From assembly GCF_002099425.1 (NCBI RefSeq), contig NW_018344015.1:3254501-3318500 (forward strand): a stretch of DNA of 64,000 nucleotides. The letters run 5' to 3'. Positions 22,640-33,633 of the stretch are shown in pieces (position 1 is the first letter of the stretch; every line of letters begins with the position of its first letter). The position numbers and the translations under genes are program-made. The notes below the pieces were generated by a model. It did not search any database. It worked only from the letters and a program-made list of their open reading frames with translations, and was not told where the DNA came from. The DNA comes from Phascolarctos cinereus (taxonomy: Eukaryota; Chordata; Mammalia; Diprotodontia; Phascolarctidae).

Positions 22640-22835
22640 AAGGAAAGAGAATTAAACTTTGATTTAGTGGATCTAGCTTTGAAACATCAGAGCTACCATT
22701 TACTAATTGTGAGACCTTTGGCATAGCATTTAATCTCTTTGAGCCTTAGTTTCCTTATCTGTAAAATGAGGATTTTGGACTAAATAATCTTTAAGATACC
22801 TTCTGGCTCTAAATTTATGATCCTTTGATAAGCCC
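22640..22835 (+). mobile_element. MIR3/Ther2-like CORE-SINE
   Basis: 'gagccttagtttccttatctgtaaaatgag' is the CORE-SINE core. The L3-type tail 'taccttctggctctaaatttatgatc' follows it. Confidence 0.8.
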
Positions 22836-23389
22836 AGCTACCTTGTAACAGTTGATTGATTTCTTGCCTCTGAACATAGCTTAAGCCTCCTAGGGCCCTT
22901 AAAACATTTTCTTGACCTTACCACTCATCATCAGTCTTGACTTATTCTAGATTTTAGAACTTCTAGAATGATAACTGAATAAGAAATCTTTATGAACTTA
23001 AAATGGGAAGATCTAAGTCTCTGACTTCTGGATTCATTTTTATCTTCTTCCCCAGGAGATCCTGTAAAGGATAATCACAGGAGAGGCTCAAAACTGGTGA
23101 TATTACTTTATCTGGTTATCTGTACCTGCTTTTTTGGGCCATTACAAGAATGCTTCTCTTCTGTCCGCTTGAAAGAACCAGTGTAACTTCTACAGAAGTG
23201 TCTACCAGGGTCCAAATTCTGGGAAGAAACTGTCACCTGTTTCCTAAGAGAATGGAGGGGAGAGGAAGGTCAAGAGTCAAAACCCTGCTTGGCTATTTAT
23301 CTCTTTAAGTAACAGAGCAGACTTCAGGTGGTTAGATGCGGAAGTGAGGTAAGGTGCCACTGTTGAAGATTGCTCCATACTAGGCTAGT
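22836..23389. other. No recognisable feature
   Basis: Unclassified sequence of average composition. Confidence 0.4.
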
Positions 23390-23470
23390 CAGCCAGTTGT
23401 CTAAGAGTGTAGTTTTGAGATATACCCTTCAAAAATGAAAGACAAACAATGATATCACACATGATTAGTT
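23390..23470 (+). mobile_element. RTE-tailed SINE, 3' fragment
   Basis: 'cccttcaaaaatgaaagacaaacaatgata' matches the tail of the fuller copy at 37060-37450 ('cctctttgaaaatgaagg acaaacaacaacaatgatg'). Confidence 0.5.
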
Positions 23471-23701
23471 ATAGCATTGGAGCAAGAAGTGAGAACCCTT
23501 ACTAATTCCTAATATGATCTCTAGATTGGCCTGCAAGTCTTTCTGGAGTTCTCTTTTTACCTGGTCCTTTAATAAGTCCTCTCCTCACCACTGAATGAGA
23601 CACGTATTTTTCCTATATGGGTTTTCAAAGATTTCTTCCATGGGTTTCAGGCCATTCTCAATCAGATGACCACATTACCTTCTTTGAAGGACTCTTCATC
23701 T

Positions 23702-23884
23702 TCAGCATCTTGGAATACTCCTATTTTTGATCAATTTCTCTTTGTCCTGGTTGGTTTGCCCAAAGCAAATCCACTCATCATTTGTTAAGATTGGCTTTGG
23801 CCTTTGGTGAAGATTGACTTCTTCACCTTTTTTTCCCCCTCCTAGCACATAAGCTTCTTTTCTCCCAAAGGGCATCATGTACAC
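23702..23884 (-). pseudogene. Possible processed-pseudogene fragment (unassigned)
   Basis: A 60-codon frame contains the hydrophilic segment EEVNLHQRPKPILTNDEWIC, which looks more protein-like than the chance frames around it. I do not recognise a family. There is no poly-A tract or target duplication that I can tie to it, so it may simply be chance. Confidence 0.2.
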
Positions 23885-24061
23885 CTATGGTCAGATACCT
23901 TCCTGGGAACCACTTTCATTTTCTAGTCCTTCCTTTTCTATGACTACCTTTTAAAAAGGTCATTCCAAACTTAACAGTTTTCTTCTCATTTCAAAGTTAT
24001 TACTTGATACTAACTTCCTATGTGTGGTCTAGGGGGCATATTGAGACAGTGTAATTCTTTG

Positions 24062-24243
24062 AAAATATATCTGGATCTCGAGGAAGAAGACTTGAGTTCA
24101 AGTACTGGTTCTGCCACTTACTACCTGGATGGCTATTGCCAAGTCAATTAACTTCTTGTACATCAGTTTCCTCATATACAAAGTTAGGGAGTAAGACTAA
24201 TGCTTCTTATGTTCCTACCACCTCTAAATCAATGACCCTATGA
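24062..24243 (+). mobile_element. MIR3-like CORE-SINE
   Basis: 'gaagaagacttgagttcaag', 'actggttctgccacttacta', 'atcagtttcctcatatacaa' and a tail 'taaatcaatgaccctatgat' occur in order. Confidence 0.75.
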
Positions 24244-24334
24244 TCTAATGCTAGGCTATTTATTAGGTTGAATTGAGAGGTCCTGAATTCAATGACTATC
24301 ATGGCTCACATAACAATAGTGATATAACACATTT

Positions 24335-24560
24335 TTTTTTTACTTATTAGGGTTGACAAAGAGTTTTTTTTTCCAACAAATAAATAACAAGTCTAGTTGA
24401 TGAGTTACACAAGTGTTGTTATGATGACTTCAGATGGAGAAATCAAGGCTCAGAGACATGAATTTACTTATTCACAGAAATGCAGCTATTGTCATGGTCA
24501 GGACTGAACTGAGGATTCTTGACTCCATATACAGTGATCTTTTCACAACTGCAGAAAAAG
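24335..24560 (-). mobile_element. CORE-SINE (MIR type)
   Basis: 'agatggagaaatcaaggctcagagac' followed by 'caggactgaactgaggattcttgactcc' is an antisense MIR-type core and head. Confidence 0.55.
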
Positions 24561-24689
24561 TTCCACCCATTTTCCCAGGTAGTCCTCAGAAACTTCTTCT
24601 CCTGATGGAACATGTCCTATCTAGATTTCAGGTTCATAATAGAAAACATTTGACACATACAGCAATAAGTACAAAAAATTTACTCCATA

Positions 24690-24790
24690 AGAAGAGTGAT
24701 CCCCTTCCTATGTCCCCATAATGCCTAGCACAGAACTATACACAGAGTAAATCCTCAATAAAAATCTAGTGACTTGAAATTGAATTTCTT
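24690..24790 (+). mobile_element. L2 3' end fragment
   Basis: 'ccataatgcctagcacagaa' and 'gagtaaatcctcaataaaaa' with a 'gacttgaaattgaattt' end match the L2 3' terminus. Confidence 0.6.
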
Positions 24791-26206
24791 TTAAAAAATT
24801 TTCTAGTATAACGAGGAAATTTTTGGTACAAACATGAGGCAATACTCAAATAATCAAGTATATGGAAATACTTAAATAATGGGTAAAATGATTTTTATGA
24901 GCTCAAAGAAATAAAAATAGTTTCCCAGCTTTCTGCAGTTATTTAGTAAACAGACATCACTGATCTGTTCTTCTCTTCCATGAAATCTTTCTGACTGATC
25001 CCCCCCACCAACTCTGTAGAAATGAGGTTTGGGAAACTCCAGTTATTTTCTAGAACACCTTATTCCTCTATTAGTTTGGCATCATAAGAAATTCAAGAGA
25101 CAGTATCAGCTACCTCAGAGTTGATATTCTCTGTTACAATGTCAAATTATATCTCTTTGCCTGGATAATGTTTTCACGAATAAATTAAGAATTTGATATG
25201 CTGTTCCCAGAAAGATTAAATTGACAATGATTCTTCATAATGAAATACAAATGGTTGCTGATTGGTTTTTATTTTTAATGCTCACTTTGTAGGGATATAT
25301 CACAGCCTCAGAATTTTGTGACCTCTTGTTCAAGCAAAGGAAGCTTAATTTGATTTAGATGAATATTCAGTTCAGCAGAAGAGAACCCTAAAGAATAGAA
25401 ATTGTCATAGGATACTGAAAATATTAAAAAGTGAAATTCTTTCAAAATCAAATATCTTTTTTCAATATAAAATGTAAACCTAGTAATAAAGTAGATAAAA
25501 TAAGACTTCTTAAACAAATAAAGCCACCTGTGAATTGTAATTTTGAGCCTTCTCTTGGAAAACAAGTTTATCTGGGCACTGGTAAATTTCAAGTAGCCTT
25601 GACCATGAACATCTGTGGTTATATGGGAAAATGAATCTGTTGATATTCCACAAGCTTATTTTAGCCAGTTGGATCAACTTTTGCAACAATTCCTTTTATC
25701 TGAAGCCAATCAATTAAATGCTTTTTCACTTCCTCCACTTTCTTAATCTAAGTTCTTGTTGAAATTCTTTAAACTGAAATGACTGAAAGATAGAAAGGAA
25801 GACCTGAAGGATGAAGACAACCCAGCAATTTAATGATAATTTCCTCATAGGACATTTTAAAATTATACTTTAAATTACATTTTAATAATATATTAATAAT
25901 ATATTTTACAATATATTTTAAATGTATTTAAATATATTTAATCATCATTTCCTGATAATACATTTCTAAAAGTAGTTATGCTTCATAAGATGAAGAGGCA
26001 GGATGTAAATGTTACCCAATGTCATCCACAATTAAATTTAAACTACTTACCACTTAAAATATAGTAACTCATTAACATATAACAATGCCCCAAAACATGT
26101 AAAGCAACAGTTCTTGGCATCTGTAAACTTTTTCTAGAGATAAAAATGAGGTGAGATAGCCAAGTAGATAATTATATTTCCATATAATAGATTCACTTTG
26201 TAATCC
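24791..26206. other. Unclassified AT-rich stretch
   Basis: No repeat family or gene recognised. A very AT-rich patch lies at 25855-25965. Frames at 25308-25634 on both strands show no conserved motif. Confidence 0.4.
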
Positions 26207-26231
26207 TATATATGTGTGTGTGTATATATAT

Positions 26232-26327
<96 letters not shown>

Positions 26328-26330
26328 TAT
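26207..26330. repeat. (TG)n-(TA)n microsatellite
   Basis: A short (TG)n lead-in is followed by about 110 bp of almost pure alternating TA with two phase breaks. It is self-complementary and expected to be unstable. Confidence 0.97.
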
Positions 26331-26559
26331 TCATTTAGAAACATTCTGAAAAGGAGTACATAGGCATCAAATGACTGTCAAATGAATCCATTACATACAC
26401 ACTCAGAGGGATAAGGACCTCAGATAACTAGATAAAATTAAGAAAGAAGAATTAGTGAGTAAAACTCCAAAACTAGAGAAAGCTATCACAAATAAGAGGC
26501 AAGTGAGGGGACACTTGAAGATGAGCCAAAGAGAGTTTGTGGAATAGGGTTGACTTAAT

Positions 26560-27071
26560 GTGGATTAAACAAACATGACTACAGAGATAAATTATTGTCT
26601 TTATGGAGAAAGTGGAAGAAAAAAAAATCTCAATTTACCAAAAATAAGAACAAACAGAAATAGTGACAAAAAATATAAACATAACTTTCATAACTTTTTA
26701 TGCAAATGGATTCAATAATCCATTAAAACAAAATAGAGTGACACATTTTATAAGGAAACAAAAATTCACAATTTGTTATAAGAAACACACCTAAAAGAAA
26801 AGATATGTAAAATAAGTGAACTTCATAAAAATATCAAAAATTTTATTTAGGATAATAAGAGGTCTACACTATCAAAGGAAATAAAGAAAACAAGGTAAAG
26901 ATGAAGAGGGAAGATCACTTCCAGACCTTAAACAGTATCATAAAGCAGTAGTCATCAAACTCATTTGGTACTGATTACAAAAACAGGGAAGTAAATTGAT
27001 GGAGTATACTGGGGATTATTATGCATGAGATACATAAAAACAAACAAACAAAAAAGGAGTTGCAATCATAC
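26560..27071 (+). mobile_element. L1 ORF2 fragments, rearranged
   Basis: About 26690-26850 resembles the L1 endonuclease region ('agaaacacacctaaaag', coding for the Q/KKHT block). About 26925-26990 resembles the far C-terminal reverse-transcriptase block ('ccagaccttaaacagtatcataaagc', coding for PDLKQYHKAVVIKLIWYWL). 'gttgcaatcata' just before 27071 resembles the endonuclease AGVAI block again. The blocks are out of L1 order, so either two L1 copies are nested or the copy is chimeric. Confidence 0.55.
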
Positions 27072-27553
27072 TGTGGGTAAAATTGTCAGTGCTGGAACAA
27101 AATAGAACCAGGACCAGAACCAGAAATTTAGAAACCAAACAGGGTTTATTAAGTTTATCAGGAAGGGAGCCCTGTGCAAACAGTTGGAAATTCCCTGAAG
27201 GAACAAAAGGACAAAGATTATATAGGTTTTAATTAGGTAAGAAGTGAATTGGGTACATGGCACCTCAAATGGATAGGGCTTGTTACTGGGGGCTTGGGGA
27301 TAAGACTGGGGCATGTAACAGGAAAGGCAATTGTTTGAGTAAGCTGTTTCTCTTAACCCCGCCCTAATAGATAAGACTATTTCTGATGCATGCTGTCTCA
27401 GCAGTAAGTAAGATCACAAGCAAGAGCAAGGGCTGAAATACAAATAGGGCCAGAGATGAGTTACAGGAACTCCAGACACAATGGGGTTGCTTTAGTTTTC
27501 TCAGTTACTTACAAAGCTATTTTACAAAGTCAAAACAAACAAAAATCACAACA
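27072..27553 (-). mobile_element. Solo LTR of an endogenous retrovirus (fossil)
   Basis: About 480 bp. On the minus strand it begins TGTTGTGATTTTT and ends in ACCCACA, giving TG...CA ends. A TATA-like box lies near 27217-27225 and an AATAAA signal at 27145-27150, spaced as in an LTR. No internal retroviral region adjoins it. It sits inside L1 ORF2-like sequence that resumes at about 27555. Family not assigned. I see no clear target duplication. Confidence 0.65.
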
Positions 27554-27554
27554 T

Positions 27555-27835
27555 AAAAAGAGCTAAACAAGAACACTATATTGTGCTGAAAGGAACTATA
27601 GATAAAAACCCAATATCAGTATTAAACTTATATATTCCAAATGCCTTAGCATCTAAATTCATAAAGAAAAAAAAGAATTATAAGGAAATACGGTATTGCA
27701 CTATGAGCAGAAGACTTTTTTTCTTCTGTGCTTTTGGAAAAATCTAAGAGAAACAAAACAGAAAATAAAGAATTCAAAAATTGCTAGAGAAACTTACTGA
27801 AAGACTTTTGACTTCTACAGTCAAGTCAATGAGTA
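27555..27835 (+). mobile_element. L1 ORF2 endonuclease fragment, right of the LTR
   Basis: 'actatattgtgctgaaagga' and 'ccaatatcagtattaaact' with 'gccttagcatctaaattcataa' correspond to the L1 endonuclease block ISVLNIYAPNALASKFIK. It continues the L1 sequence left of the LTR. Confidence 0.6.
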
Positions 27836-28075
27836 TTTATCAACACCTACCTTGTTCCAGGCACTATGATAAATACTGGAAATTCAAAGAAAGTTATAAA
27901 CAGACCCTGCTTTCAAGGAATTGACAGTCTAATGAGGATACAACACAGAAACAACTAAATGTAAACAAGATATATAGGGGACAAATTGGAGATATCCACA
28001 GAGGGAAAATACTAGTATTAAAAAGGACTATAAAAAAGCTTCTTGCAAAAGTTGGGTAGATTTTTCAAAAAAAAT
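27836..28075 (+). mobile_element. Ancient mammalian interspersed repeat (5' unit)
   Basis: 'ttccaggcactatgataaatactgg', 'aggaattgacagtctaatga', 'aggggacaaattggagatat' and 'aaagcttcttgcaaaa' are blocks of a very common old mammalian repeat. I cannot name it with certainty; an L2 relationship is possible. Confidence 0.5.
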
Positions 28076-28109
28076 AGTTGGAATGCTTATTAAAAGCATT
28101 AATTAAAGT

Positions 28110-28208
28110 TAATTTACAGTTTCAAGATTATAGCAGTTTTCTAGTTGTTTTGAGGGGAATTTTTGAGGGCTTCAGAGGGTTCCTTCCTCACTCCACCATC
28201 TTGGCTCA
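28110..28208 (-). mobile_element. L1/HAL1 5' end fragment
   Basis: The complement of 'gagccaagatggtggagtga' (28190-28208) is the typical marsupial L1 5' start, followed in L1 sense by 5' UTR-like sequence. Confidence 0.5.
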
Positions 28209-29510
28209 TTTTTGTGTTTGTTACAAGGGATTTTTTTTTAATATTGAGGAAAGAGGTTTAAAAAGTAGAAAACAGGTAATAGTAATAATAATAATAATGA
28301 AGCAAAAAAAATTTCAAAAAAATATTCAAAAATGCAGAGAAGAAAGCAAAAGGAAATTCAGAGGTAGACACAGATAGGCAGCACCGCTTTGGAACTAGCC
28401 TGTTGAATTTATTACATACTTTAAAATAAGCTGTACATCATGAGATTCATAATTTCAAACATGAACTTATTTTTCTATTGTTTGTATCTGGAAATATTGT
28501 TGTTGATCAAGTTTAGAGTTTAAAAAAATAAAAAGAAAGGAAAAGCAAGCGATTCCCTTATACGTGGCTAGGACTGAGCAAACCCTGTGGAGGCAAATGA
28601 ATGTGAATATAATCAGTCAGGAAAGGGAATGGGAATAAAATTGAAAAAAAATGCTGCTGTCACCATGCATAAAATATTTCTTTTTCATTGTCTTGTAAGA
28701 GAGACACAAAAATAATTGATTCAACATAATGCTTCATAAGCTTCTTCCTTGTGCCAGTGAATTACATCTGGGGGTGGCAAAGGATGGAAGTAGATGATTT
28801 TTAATATCCCCATATTATTCCTTGAAATGCAGTGTTCATCCAAGGAACAGGGACCCTTTCAAAAGGCAGAAGGTAATTGATTTTCTGGTCCAACTATTTT
28901 GCAACAGTCTAACAATATTCAAGCTTTCACCAGGCCAAACAGAATCAACATCACATCATAGCTTCCGTGTATTACAGTTAGGAATGGAGTTTTCTTGGGG
29001 CTAGACATTCTCTGCTCAGCATTTTGATGAGAGATGGAAAATATCAATATTGAAGATGGAACATCTTGAGGAATTTTTCAAATATTATATCTACTTTCTC
29101 ACAAATTCTATCAACCATCATACTTTTATACTTCATAAAAAAATAAGACATATTATAGCTTTCCAGTTTAGCAGTTAAAATCATGTTAGCTGATGATAGG
29201 GTGAGAAGCAATAATATCTGATGGCTAGTGTATTGGTACTCACATAACACTAAGGGCTCTTAAGAAAATGCCGTGATAGATGGGCTAGACCCTCCATAGA
29301 AGATTTAGGTGAGGCCATGTGCAAGAAGTAAACAGGATAAGGAAGCGTGCATAGATAGTGATCTTCTATGTAGAGTGCCCACATTGACAGTATCACAGTT
29401 CCCTCAAGATTTTGAAATATGCTGTAATGGAAAAGGGCTTAGACGGGGAGAGACCTGTACTGCCTAAGGGCTTGCATTCAAGTTCTTATTCTATTTCCAA
29501 TGAGATATTT
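28209..29510. other. Mostly unclassified
   Basis: A-rich sequence to about 28380 with a short (TAA)n run near 28280-28297. I recognise nothing beyond that. Confidence 0.4.
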
Positions 29511-29514
29511 CACA

Positions 29515-30198
29515 TTTTCTTAATTTTTTCCCATTAAAAAATTGTTTTATTGTTTCTTGATGTCTCATGGAATTATTAGCATCCACTTGCCCAACTCTAA
29601 TTTTTAAGGAATTCTTTTCTTCAGGATGCTTTTGTACTCCTCACCCAATCTCGCCAATATTTCTTTTTAAGCAGCTATTTTCATCAGTGATTTTTTTTGT
29701 ACTTCCCTTTCCATTTGGCCTATCCTGTTTTTTTAATAAGCTTTTATTTTCTTCAGCATTTTTGTGCCTGTTTTACCCAGCTGTTGATTGTCTTTTCATA
29801 ATTTTCTTCCTTTGTTTTCATTTGTTTGCTTAATTTTCCCTTTACCACTCTTATTTGATTTTGAATTTTTTTTTTTTAGCTCTTCAAGGAACACTTGTTA
29901 GACTTTTTCACATTTTCCTTTGAGGCTTTGCTTGTAGTTGTTTGACTTCACTGTTTTCTGAGTTTATATCTTGATTTTCCCTCTCATCATAATAGCTTTT
30001 TATGGTCAAGTTCTTTCCTCACCCTCATTTTCACCCAATTTCTTGGTTAAGAACATTATGTTAATATTGAGCTCTGTTCCTGGTATGGGGCAGTGAAGTA
30101 TGCTATCTCAAGCTTCAGGCTTTTTTGCACTTTTGTTTTCAGCTAGATTATTTTTTGGCAATTTTCAGTGCTTCCATCATGGTGGGGAGAGGTGTGGT
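29515..30198 (-). mobile_element. L1/HAL1 fragment: ORF1 N-terminus and 5' UTR
   Basis: Antisense blocks parallel 3600-4400: 'tttttaaggaattcttttcttcagg', 'cttccctttccatttggcc', 'acattttcctttgaggctttg' and 'ctatctcaagcttcaggct'. These are the ORF1 coiled-coil and 5' UTR. It ends against the (CTTC)n array. Confidence 0.65.
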
Positions 30199-30281
30199 TA
30201 TCCTTCCTTCCTTCCTTCCTTCCTTCCTTCCTTCCTTCCTTCCTTCCTTCCTTCCTTCCTTCCTTCCTTCCTTCCTTCCTT
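30199..30281 (+). repeat. (CTTC)n microsatellite
   Basis: About 20 tetranucleotide units, an almost pure pyrimidine tract. Confidence 0.97.
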
Positions 30282-30441
30282 TCTCTCAAAAGTTCTGGAT
30301 ATTAGCACAAAACTCCCAACAATTTTCATTTGAAAGTTTCTGTCAGAATGTAATCAATGGATTCTCTCTGTTTTTATGATGCTGTGTTATTCTAATTTGT
30401 CCTACATAATTTTCTTTAATAATTTCTTAGACTATGATATC

Positions 30442-30444
<3 letters not shown>
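30282..30444 (-). mobile_element. L1/HAL1 ORF1 C-terminal fragment
   Basis: 'caatggattctctctgttttta' and 'ataatttcttagactatgatatcta' parallel the HAL1 ORF1 region at 3350-3430 ('gtggattctttcaatttctg', 'ataatttcttgaaagatgat'). Confidence 0.5.
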
Positions 30445-30473
<29 letters not shown>

Positions 30474-30541
30474 CTTCTTCTTCTTCTTCTTCTTCTTCTT
30501 CTCTTCTTCTTCTTCTCTTCTTCTTCTTCTTCTTCTTCTCT
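30445..30541 (+). repeat. (CTT)n microsatellite with CTCTT interruptions
   Basis: About 30 CTT units, lying inside L1 ORF1-like sequence. The run of F, S and L codons over it is only its translation. Confidence 0.97.
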
Positions 30542-31765
30542 TGATCTGTTTTCCAGGGCATTCATTTTTGATATGACACATCTTATATTTTACTTGATTT
30601 TCTCACTCATTTAATTTTGTCTTAAGAACTCTTATTGGGGCAGCTAGGTGGTGCAGTGGATAGAGCATTGGCCCTGCATCCAGGAAGACTTGAGTTCAAA
30701 TCCAGACTCAAATACATAACACTTACTAGCTGTGTGACTCTAGGCAAGTCATTTAACCCCAATTGCCTCACTGAAAAAAAAAATAAATAAAAAAAATTAA
30801 AAAAAAGAACTCATTGTCTCCTGGAGTCAATAATTTCCATTTGATAAATTCTAATTTTTAGGGAGCTTGTTACTAGAGTAAGATTTTGTATCTGTTCTAT
30901 TAAGGTATTAATGCTTTTTCCCCCAGTTTTTTCCTCCATAACTCTAATTTCTACTCTAATAATCATTTAAAGAATTCTAATTGTTCTTGTGATCAAGTTT
31001 TTTTTTTTTAGGATTTGATTACAGATATTTTGAGGTACTCTATTCTTCTGGGCTTATTTGTTGCTTTTCTGGCCCTAGTTATTCATGAGATCATTAAAAA
31101 TGTTTTTTTTTTAAATAGTTTTGTTTACTCATTTTTGTTACTGAGGCCTCAGGAGCTGAAATCTAGGTCACTCACTCTGAAGACCAAATTAATTTGATGA
31201 AATTTCCTTTTCTTCAGTCATCTTTTTTTAGGCCTTTTCCTTCACTAGATACCAAAGTTCTCCTCTTCTGTGATCACTCTTTATTGAGCTCTTTCCTTTG
31301 GATGGGAAGAATAGGAAGTCTTTTCTTTAGAACTCAGTTAATTTCAAGGCTGCCCTCTTATGGTATGAGAGACCTACTTGAGGCCTTTTCCTTAGCACAC
31401 AAATCTATCAGTTTTACTTTGGTCCCTCAGGGAATTTCTTTCTGTTGAGGCAATTGAGTATTTTTATTTTTAAATCAACTGTCCACCCAAGCTAAGGCTT
31501 TGTTTTTATCACACTAAAATGTTGCTTTTTCCCTAGTGTATAGTTTTTTTTTTTTAAATAACCTTAGCTCCAAATTCTATCAGTTTCATCTCGATCCCCC
31601 AGTGGACTCGACTATTAGTTGAGACTTTCAGTATTGCAGTTTCACTTTTTCATTTTTCCTGCAGGGGATTTCTAACTTCAGAGATTTGAAAAGTTTCACT
31701 TTCATCCTTTCACTTTCACTTTTCATCATCCTTTTCTGCTTATCCAAGGGATGAGTTTTTTAAAA
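30542..31765 (-). mobile_element. L1/HAL1 ORF1 N-terminal and 5' UTR-like sequence
   Basis: 'cttgatctgttttccagggcattc' and the later 'tctaatttttagggagcttgtt' resemble the antisense ORF1 region. The pyrimidine-rich remainder to about 31765 resembles 5' UTR less clearly. A SINE is inserted at 30637-30804. Confidence 0.45.
30624..30815 (+). mobile_element. Short tRNA-derived SINE (WSINE1-like) with target duplications
   Basis: Body 30637-30804: GGGGCAGCTAGGTGGTGCAG head, GAGTTCAAATCC B box, AATTGCCTCA end and an A-rich tail. Flanks AAGAACTCTTATT (30624-30636) and AAGAACTCATT (30805-30815) are target duplications with small changes. Confidence 0.9.
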
Positions 31766-31769
31766 ATTG

Positions 31770-32325
31770 AGTTGTTTAATGGTAGATTGTAGCTAAACTA
31801 TGCTTTTCTTCTACTCTCCCCTCTTGGTCTGAAATTTCATTGATATATTGTATGACTACATCATCCACACAAGGATAGGTATCTTATTACATTATGGTCA
31901 CCTTGTTTGTAACTATGTATGTTCAGTCCTGTTAATCATTCATCTCAATCACTGTACTTGGCTCTAGATCTTTATTATTTCTACAAATAAACCCTCAAAT
32001 TTACCATCTTTTTGCATAATTAAAAAAATTTACAGATTCTAAAGTAAATACCAAAAGAAGAATTCCCCAAGTCTTTTGGACAATGGCTATGTTTTAGCAT
32101 ATGTGTGTTCCTGCCAAAGGTAATGATAGTGATAGAAGAGCCAAATTTTGTTAAATTCTTTTTTTAAATCAGTGACAAAATTTTTAGTCATACCTGATAC
32201 GGTGTTTGTCCAAAGCTCCCCATACGTGAAAGCAATAAACCAGATTAGCTGGAATACAGAGTATATAGGATGACATTATGTTACATCAATCTAAAAACAT
32301 ATTATAGTCAGATTGTAAAGGATAG
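31770..32325. other. No recognisable feature
   Basis: Unclassified AT-rich sequence. Confidence 0.4.
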
Positions 32326-32329
32326 TAAA

Positions 32330-32655
32330 TGGCAAAGAAGCTTACATTTTATCCTAGAAGCAATAACGAGCTGTTAAAAATTCTTGAATAGAAGAGTGAG
32401 GTGGTTATATCTACCTTTAAGAATGTCATTTTGGTAGCAATATGGAGGATGGGTTGAAAAAAGAATGAAGGAGGCCATTTAGGTAATTATTGAAATATTC
32501 TGGGTGAGAGGCTCTTTAGGCCTGGATTCAGGTGTTGGTTATAAGAATGGAAAGAAGTGAATTGATAGAAAAGAGTACGTGAGGAAGAATTGATAAGATG
32601 TAGTAACTAACTGGATATGAAGAATAAGGGAGAGTGAAGGAAGGGTTGAAGCTCA
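32330..32655 (+). mobile_element. Ancient mammalian repeat, interior part
   Basis: 'ttttatcctagaagcaataacgagctgtta', 'gtgaggtggttatatctacc' and 'gtcattttggtagcaatatggaggat' match the interior of the same old family as 27836-28075. Confidence 0.45.
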
Positions 32656-32659
32656 ATTA

Positions 32660-32800
32660 ATTGACAAGTATTTATTGTGTATTTTCTATGGAATAAATGC
32701 TATACTAGGAACATGGGATACAAATATTAAAAAAAATGAGGAAATCCCTGCTCTCAAGGAGATTACAATTCTATTACGAAGGATACCGCATGTAAAAGGT
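32660..32800 (+). mobile_element. Ancient mammalian repeat, 5' unit
   Basis: 'gacaagtatttattgtgtatt', 'gctatactaggaacatggga' and 'ccctgctctcaaggagatta' mark the 5' unit. It lies after the interior part at 32330-32655, so this is a second copy. Confidence 0.5.
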
Positions 32801-33463
32801 TAGCTAGAATTTGATCTGAGCAGTCAGAGGGAATTTTAGCATAGCAAGATTGGGAACAATGTCACAGGTCAATAGATTGTCATGCTATTTCCTGTAGTAA
32901 TGGTGATAGATAATAACTGAAGATAGTGATAACTTCAACCGAAACAGAGAAGTTAGAAGGACTCAAACCTAATAGTAGCTAGAACTCTGGAAATGTTGCT
33001 TATTTTAAAATGTTTATGTGTGGATTTGTCTGCTATTAATAGTCTCTGTGCTATATCGTGTGTCTAAAAATACGCTAATTAATATTTTGCTTCTTGGGAA
33101 TGGCCATAGGGAACAGATTCAGCCTAAGAAAACATCAAAATGAGTATACCTGGACATCGAAATTAGATTGAAAAAAAATGGCTTTCTGTGGATAATGGCA
33201 GGACATATTCTAGTCTCTACTGACCTTGCCCCTTGAAGAGTTATAGCACATGGCCTAATTGTCAAGGAGCCACTAAATATGCTATGTGTAGCATCACTTT
33301 TGGGGCTAAATCCCCAACTCCCACTCATATTGGTGGGACGCTGTTATAAGAGAAGGCAGATTATATCTCTTCTCAGGATTCCAGGGGTAACTGAAGGGCT
33401 GGGATTTTTAGTATTCTAGGTGATGAGTCACCATCTGGAATGTTTCTCATCGATTAGCAGCCA
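32801..33463. other. No recognisable feature
   Basis: Unclassified. A 69-codon minus-strand frame at 33119-33328 lacks recognisable motifs. Confidence 0.4.
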
Positions 33464-33633
33464 CTCAAATTTTTTTTTAATAAAGTTTTAGGCAATTGGG
33501 GTTAAGTGACTTAGCCAGGGTCACACAGCTAATAAGTGTCAAGTATTTAGTCTGAGGCTGGATTTGAACTCAGGTCCTCCTGACTTCAGGGCCGGTGCTC
33601 TATCCACTGCGCCACCTAGCTGCCCCTCAAATT
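33464..33633 (-). mobile_element. Short tRNA-derived SINE with target duplications
   Basis: Antisense copy: a T-rich tail, 'caattggggttaagtgactt', 'ggtcacacagctaataagtg', 'gaactcaggtcctcctgact' and 'gcgccacctagctgcccc'. CTCAAATT occurs at 33464-33471 and at about 33626-33633. Low divergence. Confidence 0.9.

Noticed and set aside
30376-30576. Poly-Phe/Ser/Leu frame
   Set aside because: Translation of the (CTT)n microsatellite.
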